Shown here piece after piece: positions 57,713 to 64,000 of a stretch of DNA of 64,000 nt. The DNA comes from Burkholderiales bacterium (lineage in GTDB: Bacteria > Pseudomonadota > Gammaproteobacteria > Burkholderiales > Burkholderiaceae_C). The translations under genes and the position numbers were made by a program. Every line of letters begins with the position of its first letter. Positions within the stretch are counted from its first letter, which is position 1. The stretch spans positions 1-64,000 of the forward strand of contig JACPYV010000004.1 of NCBI GenBank assembly GCA_016195825.1, read 5' to 3'. Under the pieces are notes generated by a model. It searched no databases, had not been told where the DNA came from, and was given only the letters and a program-made list of their open reading frames with translations.

Positions 57713-58651
57713 ATGTGTGTGGTGTGCGGATGTGCCGACAACGGCGACGGAGCAGCGAAGACTCACGATCATGCCCACGGGCATGACCACGATCACGGCC
57801 ATGTTCACGTGGACCCGAAGCAGGGTGACCTGCATTTCGGCGCCGGTGCAGCGCGCGTTTCCGTGCCGGGCATGAGCCAGGCGCGCACGGTCAAGCTGGA
57901 GGCAGACATCCTCGGCGAGAACCGCCGGATTGCGCAGCAGAACCGTCGCCACTTCGAGGCCCACGGCGTGACGGCGCTCAACCTGTTGTCCAGCCCGGGC
58001 TCGGGCAAGACGACGCTGCTGTGCGCCACAATCGAAGCGCTGAAGCGTCGCGCACCCGGCATGGACGTGGCCGTCATCGAGGGCGACCAGCAGACCAGCT
58101 TCGACGCCGACCGCATCCGCGCCACCGGTGCGCCGGCCATCCAGGTCAACACCGGCAAGGGCTGCCACCTGGATGCGCCCATGGTGGCCGAGGCCTTCGG
58201 TCAGCTGCACAGCCACGACCACCATCACGGGCATGGCCAGGCGCCAGGCAGCCTGCTCTTCATCGAGAACGTGGGCAACCTCGTCTGCCCTGCACTGTGG
58301 GACCTGGGTGAAGCGGCCAAAGTCGTCGTGCTCTCGGTGACCGAGGGCGAGGACAAGCCGCTGAAGTACCCCGACATGTTTGCCGCCGCGGAGCTGATGG
58401 TTCTCAACAAGGTGGACCTGCTGCCGCACCTGCGCTTTGACGTGCAGCGGTGCATCGACATGGCGCGGCGTGTGAACCCGACGCTGGAGGTGCTGCAGCT
58501 CTCGGCGACGACTGGGGAAGGCATGGATGCGTGGCTGGATTGGCTGCTTGCTTGGACGAGACCCGAAAACGACAGTCAGGCCGCGCTTCGTGCCCGTGTT
58601 GCCGCACTCGAATCCGAGCTGGCACAAGCCCGCGCGGCCCTGGAAGGCTGA
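57713..58651 (+). CDS. hypB: Hydrogenase nickel incorporation GTPase HypB
   Basis: A 312-residue G-protein. The N-terminal CxxCxC (C2, C5, C7) is a high-affinity nickel motif, followed by a His-rich stretch (18-32) that stores nickel. G1 is at 94-101 (SPGSGKTT) and [11 protein letters not shown] is G4. A second His run ([12 protein letters not shown]) lies mid-protein in an unusual position. The C-terminal ~25 residues ([20 protein letters not shown]) form a short coiled coil not typical of HypB. It is 10 bp after the full-length hypA end. Confidence 0.95.
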   Translation: MCVVCGCADNGDGAAKTHDHAHGHDHDHGHVHVDPKQGDLHFGAGAARVSVPGMSQARTVKLEADILGENRRIAQQNRRHFEAHGVTALNLLSSPGSGKTTLLCATIEALKRRAPGMDVAVIEGDQQTSFDADRIRATGAPAIQVNTGKGCHLDAPMVAEAFGQLHSHDHHHGHGQAPGSLLFIENVGNLVCPALWDLGEAAKVVVLSVTEGEDKPLKYPDMFAAAELMVLNKVDLLPHLRFDVQRCIDMARRVNPTLEVLQLSATTGEGMDAWLDWLLAWTRPENDSQAALRARVAALESELAQARAALEG

Positions 58652-59760
58652 TGACTGCCGTTCTCGCCTTCGGCGCCTGGCTGAAGAACACGGCCTGCCT
58701 GCTGGCCGACGGCCGGGCGCAGTGGTCGCCGGTGCACGGCGACCTGAGTGACCCTGAGGCCTGCCGGGCGCTGGACGCGTGGGTGCGTCAACGCTTCGCG
58801 GAGTCGTCCGAGTCGGTCGCGGCCGTAGCGCATGACCTGCATCCCGACTTCTTCAGCACTCGCCTCGCGCAGCAGCTTGCCGCCGAATGGGGTGTGACGG
58901 CCGTGGCCGTGCAGCACCACCATGCCCACATCGGCGTGGTGATGGCCGACCATGGTGTCGACGAACCGGTGGTGGGTCTCGCGCTGGACGGTGTGGGTCT
59001 GGGCACCGACGGCACGGCTTGGGGCGGCGAGCTGTTGTGGGTGGCGCCCGGTGCCTGGCGCCGCATCGGGGGGCTGTGGCCGCTTCCACTGCCCGGCGGC
59101 GACGTGGCGGCACGCGAGCCCTGGCGCATGGCGGCGGCTGCGATGCATGCGCTGGGGCGGGGCGGCGAGATCGAGCAGCGCTTTGCCCCTGTCATTGGCA
59201 CCACGGTCGCCAAGGGCGTACAGCGCATGCTGGCGGCAAATCTGAACTGCCCCGTCACCACCAGCACCGGCCGCTGGTTCGACGCCGCGGCTGGCGCGCT
59301 GGCCTTGAGCGTTCGCCAGGCCCACGAGGCCGAGGCCGCCGTCGCGCTGGAGCAGCTGGCCGCCCGGCATCTGGCCCACGCGACCGTGCAGCCGCACGGC
59401 GACTTGGTCGACACCCAGGCGCTGCAGCGGCTGGACCTGCGCCCGCTGCTGGCGCGCCTGCTTGATGCCCCCGAGCCGGCCGAGGCCGCCGCCTGGTTCC
59501 ATGTGTCGCTGGCCCAGGCGCTGGCGGACTGGGCCGCTGCTGCTGCCCACGAGACCGGCACTCGCACCGTCTGCCTGGGCGGTGGCTGCTTCTTCAACGC
59601 GGTGCTGACCGAGCATGTCGTGCGTCGACTGACGTCGCACGGCTTGCGCGTGCTCGGCACCCGCTCCACCAACTGCGGCGATGCCGGTCTGGCACTGGGC
59701 CAGGCCTGGGTTGCCGCGCATCAACTGGCCCACCTCAGCGAGACCGCCTCATGTGCCTAG
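58651..59760 (+). CDS. hypF: Truncated HypF (HypF1-like), carbamoyltransferase C-terminal domain only
   Basis: A 369-residue protein corresponding to the Kae1-like C-terminal half of HypF (VQHHHAHIGVVMADHG metal site; LALDGVGLGTDGTAWGGELL; TGRWFDAAAGALAL; VCLGGGCFFNAVLTE). The acylphosphatase, zinc-finger and YrdC-like domains of full HypF (~750 residues) are absent. A similar short HypF1 exists in the C. necator membrane-hydrogenase cluster, so this is not necessarily a defect. A separate full-length HypF or other activity would be needed to form carbamoyl-adenylate. It overlaps hypB by one base. Confidence 0.92.
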   Translation: MTAVLAFGAWLKNTACLLADGRAQWSPVHGDLSDPEACRALDAWVRQRFAESSESVAAVAHDLHPDFFSTRLAQQLAAEWGVTAVAVQHHHAHIGVVMADHGVDEPVVGLALDGVGLGTDGTAWGGELLWVAPGAWRRIGGLWPLPLPGGDVAAREPWRMAAAAMHALGRGGEIEQRFAPVIGTTVAKGVQRMLAANLNCPVTTSTGRWFDAAAGALALSVRQAHEAEAAVALEQLAARHLAHATVQPHGDLVDTQALQRLDLRPLLARLLDAPEPAEAAAWFHVSLAQALADWAAAAAHETGTRTVCLGGGCFFNAVLTEHVVRRLTSHGLRVLGTRSTNCGDAGLALGQAWVAAHQLAHLSETASCA

Positions 59761-59978
59761 CCATCCCCACCCGATTGATCGAGATCCGCCCCGGCGCGCA
59801 GGCGCTGGTGGAACTCGGTGGCATCCGCAAGGAAATCTCCATCGCCCTCGTGCCGGAGGCAGTCGTCGGTGACTACGTCATCGTCCACGTCGGCCACGCC
59901 ATCGGCCAGCTTGACCCGGAAGAAGCGGAGCGCACCTTGCGAATGTTCGGCGAGTTGGCATCCCAGGAGGCGAACTGA
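59751..59978 (+). CDS. hypC: Hydrogenase maturation chaperone HypC
   Basis: A 75-residue protein starting MCLAIPTRLIEI, with Cys2 as the Fe-ligand. HVGHAIGQLDPEEAERTL is the conserved C-terminal helix. It works with HypD in building the Fe(CN)2CO moiety and presents it to large subunits. Its start lies within the end of hypF (10-bp overlap) and it ends one base before the hypD ATG. Confidence 0.96.
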   Translation: MCLAIPTRLIEIRPGAQALVELGGIRKEISIALVPEAVVGDYVIVHVGHAIGQLDPEEAERTLRMFGELASQEAN

Positions 59979-59979
59979 C

Positions 59980-61124
<1,145 letters not shown>

Positions 61125-61128
<4 letters not shown>

Positions 61129-62183
61129 GCAACGTTGCAAAGAAGGACCACGTCCGCCCGCTGGACATCAGGCACGGCCGCGTGGACATGAGTCACGGCG
61201 CCGGCGGCCGGGCCTCGGCCCAGCTCATCGAGGAGCTTTTTCAGGTTGCGCTGGCCAACGAATGGCTGGCCCAGGGCAATGACGGGGCGGCGTTCGCCAT
61301 TCCGCAGGGGGCGCGCATGGTGATGGCGACGGACGCGCATGTCGTCTCGCCCCTGTTCTTCCCCGGCGGAGACCTGGGCTCACTCGCCGTGCACGGCACG
61401 ATCAATGACGTGGCCATGTGCGGAGCGCGGCCGCTGTACCTGTCGGCCAGCTTCATCCTGGAGGAGGGTTTCCCGCTGGCGGAACTCAAACGCATCGTGG
61501 ACGCCATGGCCGCTGCCGCGCGCGAGGCGGGCGTACCTGTCATCACCGGTGATACCAAGGTGGTCGAGAAGGGCAAGGGCGACGGGGTGTTCATCAGTAC
61601 CACCGGCATCGGTGTGGTGCCGGTGGGCGTGGACGTGTCGGGCGCCAACGCGCGGCCGGGCGACGTGATCCTGCTGTCGGGCACGGTGGGAGACCACGGC
61701 GTGGCAGTGCTGTCCCAGCGCGAGTCGCTGGAGTTCGAGACGACGATTGAATCCGACTCCGCCGCGCTGCACGGCCTGGTGGCCGTCATGCTGGCCGCCG
61801 CCCCCGGCGGCGTGCGCGTGCTGCGCGACCCCACGCGGGGTGGCCTGGCCACCACGCTGAATGAGATCGCTCGCCAGTCCGGCGCCGGCATGCTGCTGGA
61901 GGAGGCGGCCATCCCGGTGAAGCCGCAGGTGGACGCGGCCTGCGAACTGCTGGGGCTGGACCCGCTGTACGTGGCCAACGAGGGCAAGCTCGTCGCCATT
62001 TGCGCGCCAGAGTTTGCGCAAGGGCTGCTGGCCGCCATGCACGACCACCCGCTGGGCCGCCAGGCGGCGCGCATCGGCGTGGTGGTGGAAGACGCCCACC
62101 GATTCGTGCAGATGAACACCCGCTTCGGTGGCCGCCGCGTGGTGGACTGGCTCAGTGGCGAGCAGTTGCCGCGCATCTGCTGA
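61125..62183 (+). CDS. hypE: Hydrogenase maturation protein HypE
   Basis: A 352-residue AIR-synthase-like enzyme that dehydrates the carbamoyl thioester on its own C-terminal cysteine to thiocyanate. The terminal PRIC motif (C352) is intact. The ATP site segments MSHGAGGRAS, GTINDVAMCGARPLYLSA, TGDTKVVEKGKGDG and DPTRGGLATTLNEIA are present. Start and stop are clean. It is the last hyp gene of the operon; no hypX follows. Confidence 0.97.
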
Positions 62184-62210
62184 CGCTGGGGCATTGCTGG
62201 GAGGAGCGCC

Positions 62211-62735
62211 GTGGACGATCCGCTGGACCGCGTCTACCGCAAGACGGAGCTCGCGCGCAGCGAGCTGGGAGCGCGCACGCGCAGCCTGCACGGGACGGCG
62301 CGCACGGTGTTGATCCTTGTGGACGGGCGCAGCAGCGTACGGGCGCTGACCGCGCGGCTGGGTCACGACGCGGCTGCTGCGCTGGCCGAGCTGGCGCGCG
62401 CGGGGTACGTGGAGGAAGCCCTGCCGCCTGCGGCCCCTCCTGCACGCGTGCCACCCCCTTCACCCCCTTCACCCCTATCACCTCCTGCGCCGATGTCATC
62501 GCCGCCGCCCGAAGCGGCGCTCTCGCTGGCGCGACGCGAGGCGCTGGCCCGGCTCACGCCGCACTTCGGGCCTGACGTGGAGATCGTGGCCCGGCCACTG
62601 CTGCAAGCCACCGACCGCGAGGCCTTCAACGCCGGGCTGGACCAGATCGAGCGCAAGCTCGCGCTCTACCTGGGCAAGGCCCAGGCCGCACGCGAGCTGG
62701 CCGACCTGCGCCAGCCGGCGGCGGACATAAGATGA
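62211..62735 (+). CDS. Unknown protein with winged-helix-like N terminus and proline-rich linker
   Basis: A 174-residue protein starting with GTG at 62211 (GGGAGGAG site). Residues ~20-70 look like a small winged-helix segment (GTARTVLILVDGRSSVRALTARLGHDAAAALAELARAGYVEE). Residues ~71-101 are proline-rich, encoded by a tandem C-rich repeat (~62452-62482). The C-terminal ~70 residues are predicted helical (DREAFNAGLDQIERKLALYLGKAQAARELADL). It lies 27 bp after hypE and 106 bp before the HoxA-type gene. I do not recognise a named family. Its place suggests a regulatory or assembly role. Confidence 0.7.
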   Translation: MDDPLDRVYRKTELARSELGARTRSLHGTARTVLILVDGRSSVRALTARLGHDAAAALAELARAGYVEEALPPAAPPARVPPPSPPSPLSPPAPMSSPPPEAALSLARREALARLTPHFGPDVEIVARPLLQATDREAFNAGLDQIERKLALYLGKAQAARELADLRQPAADIR

Positions 62736-62841
62736 ACGCACGGCGCCCGCAGGCGGGCCACCGCCCGAACCCGAACCCACGCATGCGTCGCCCAGCCCAC
62801 GGTCTTCGTCCCGCAGTCGCCACCCGCCCCGGAGGCCCCGC

Positions 62842-64000
62842 ATGAGCCCGGCGCTGTCCCTGCCTGTGGTGCTGGTGGTCGACGACGAGGTGCGCTCGCA
62901 GGACGCGATGCGCCGCACGCTCGACGAGGACTTCGTCGTGCTCACCGCCAGCGGTGCAGACGAGGCCCGCGTGCACCTGGAGCGGCAGGACGTCAGCGTC
63001 ATCCTGTGCGACCAGCGCATGCCCGGCCTCACCGGTGTGGCGTTCCTGAAGGAGGTGCGCGAGCGTTGGCCTGACACGGTGCGCATCGTCATCTCGGGCT
63101 ACACCGACTCCGAAGACATCATTGCCGGGATCAACGACGCCGGCATCTACCAGTACATCCTCAATCCCTGGATCCCAGAGCATCTGTTGGGCACCGCACG
63201 CAACGCGGCGGAGGCGCGCACGCTGCAACGCGACATGCACCGGCTGGACCTGGAGCTGCGCACCAGCACGCCAGTGCTGCGCCAGCGCGCCGAGCGCAAG
63301 CTGGAGCGCGCCCGCGCCACGTTCGACTTCGACCGCATCGAGCGCCTACCGGGCAGCCCCATGGACGGCGTTTGCGCGCTGGCCGAACGCATGGCGCGGG
63401 TGGATCTGAGCGTGCTGGTGCAGGGTGAATCCGGCACCGGCAAGGAGCTGCTGGCGCGCGCCATGCACTACGCCAGCCCGCGGGCGGCGGGGTCTTTCGT
63501 CGTGGAGAACTGCGCGGCGTTGACCGACACGCTGCTGGAGTCCGAACTGTTCGGCCACAAGCGCGGCGCGTTCACCGGTGCCTTCGACGACCACGTGGGC
63601 CTGTTCCAGCGTGCCGACGGCGGCACCATCTTCCTGGACGAGATCGGCGAGACCTCGCCAGCCTTCCAGCTGCGCCTGCTGCGCGTGCTGCAGGAGGGTG
63701 AGGTAAGACCGGTGGGGGCGACGCGCGTGGTGCCGGTGGATGTGCGTGTCATCGCCGCCACCCACCGTGACCTGGAGCAGCGCGTGCGCGACGGGCACTT
63801 CCGTGAAGACCTCTACTACCGCATCGCCTGCGTCACGCTGACGGTGCCACCGCTGCGCGAACGCAGCGGCGACATCGGCGTCATCGCACGTCGGCTGCTG
63901 GCCGACGTATCTCCGGCCCTGGGCCGCCCGCAGGCCCGGCTGGGCGATGAAGGCCTGGCCGCGTTGCTGGCCTACCCCTGGCCCGGCAACATCCGCGAGC
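62842..64000 (+). CDS. hoxA: HoxA-type sigma-54-dependent response regulator (3' end beyond window)
   Basis: 386 residues are visible and the frame is still open at the window end. The receiver domain (8-125) has acidic D14/D15 and phospho-acceptor D57, but the usual conserved Lys is Asn (N108, in QYILNPW). The AAA+ domain has Walker A at 195-202 (GESGTGKE), the sigma-54-binding GAFTGA at 242-247, and GGTIFLDEIGE. The C-terminal Fis-type HTH lies beyond the window. In C. necator HoxA activates the hox promoters in the unphosphorylated form. A GGAGG site lies ~7 bp before the ATG. Confidence 0.93.
   Translation, partial: MSPALSLPVVLVVDDEVRSQDAMRRTLDEDFVVLTASGADEARVHLERQDVSVILCDQRMPGLTGVAFLKEVRERWPDTVRIVISGYTDSEDIIAGINDAGIYQYILNPWIPEHLLGTARNAAEARTLQRDMHRLDLELRTSTPVLRQRAERKLERARATFDFDRIERLPGSPMDGVCALAERMARVDLSVLVQGESGTGKELLARAMHYASPRAAGSFVVENCAALTDTLLESELFGHKRGAFTGAFDDHVGLFQRADGGTIFLDEIGETSPAFQLRLLRVLQEGEVRPVGATRVVPVDVRVIAATHRDLEQRVRDGHFREDLYYRIACVTLTVPPLRERSGDIGVIARRLLADVSPALGRPQARLGDEGLAALLAYPWPGNIRE

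Overview
This window reads as part of a GC-rich chromosome, or a very large replicon, of a facultatively chemolithoautotrophic beta-proteobacterium, most likely Burkholderiales of the Rubrivivax/Leptothrix/Roseateles/Cupriavidus type. The reasons are a red-type (form IC) RuBisCO operon with CbbX in the order known from Cupriavidus necator, an adjacent Hox/Hup hydrogenase operon whose subunit residue numbers match the C. necator membrane-bound hydrogenase, a PEP-CTERM protein, and dense ATGA-overlapping operons. All identifications come from reading the sequence. No database search was run.

Layout. (1) 1-1.7 kb: the C-terminal end of a large IPT/TIG-repeat extracellular protein and a small PEP-CTERM exoprotein. 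(2) 2.0-18.4 kb, minus strand: one long operon for a VirB/VirD4-type conjugative type IV secretion system (VirB1, B2, B3, B4, B6, B5, B8, B9, B10, B11, VirD4, an OmpA-like lipoprotein, a mobilization accessory protein and a MobP relaxase). It is headed by a LuxR-type regulator, and two ~160-bp imperfect direct repeats lie between that regulator and the first transfer gene. No integrase, tRNA or replication gene is visible. (3) 19.4-26.5 kb, plus strand: FecI-like sigma factor, FecR-like anti-sigma, an STN-domain TonB-dependent receptor, and a periplasmic S9-family hydrolase resembling lasso-peptide isopeptidases. (4) 26.6-31.5 kb, minus strand: an EamA transporter, then a probably Fur-controlled module of diheme cytochrome c peroxidase-like lipoprotein, porin, FMN-binding protein, ApbE flavin transferase and a four-helix membrane protein. 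This looks like an extracytoplasmic electron-transfer module tied to iron.

(5) 31.65-44.0 kb, minus strand: the Calvin-cycle operon cbbLSXYEZFPTGKA, divergent from cbbR (44.1 kb). A perfect 9-10-9 inverted repeat lies in the shared promoter region. cbbR overlaps a DUF3422 gene, followed by an Aer-like chemoreceptor. (6) 48.3-64 kb, plus strand: a near-consensus sigma-54 promoter followed by hoxK, hoxG, hupE, hoxZ, a HigA-like HTH gene, hoxM, L, O, Q, a 31-codon coupled mini-ORF, hoxR, T, V, hypA, B, F, C, D, E, an unknown gene, and a HoxA-type sigma-54 activator cut by the window end. The small subunit has all six cysteines of the oxygen-tolerant [4Fe-3S] cluster.

The logic of regions 5 and 6 is H2-driven CO2 fixation: the hydrogenase feeds electrons to the quinone pool through HoxZ, and the cbb operon spends the energy and reductant on carbon fixation. 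Most notable anomalies: hypA carries an in-frame TAG exactly where the family has a tryptophan before the zinc domain; HypF is a truncated HypF1-like form; HoxA has Asn for the conserved receiver lysine; and the sigma/anti-sigma/receptor/isopeptidase-like locus has no recognisable peptide-biosynthesis genes.
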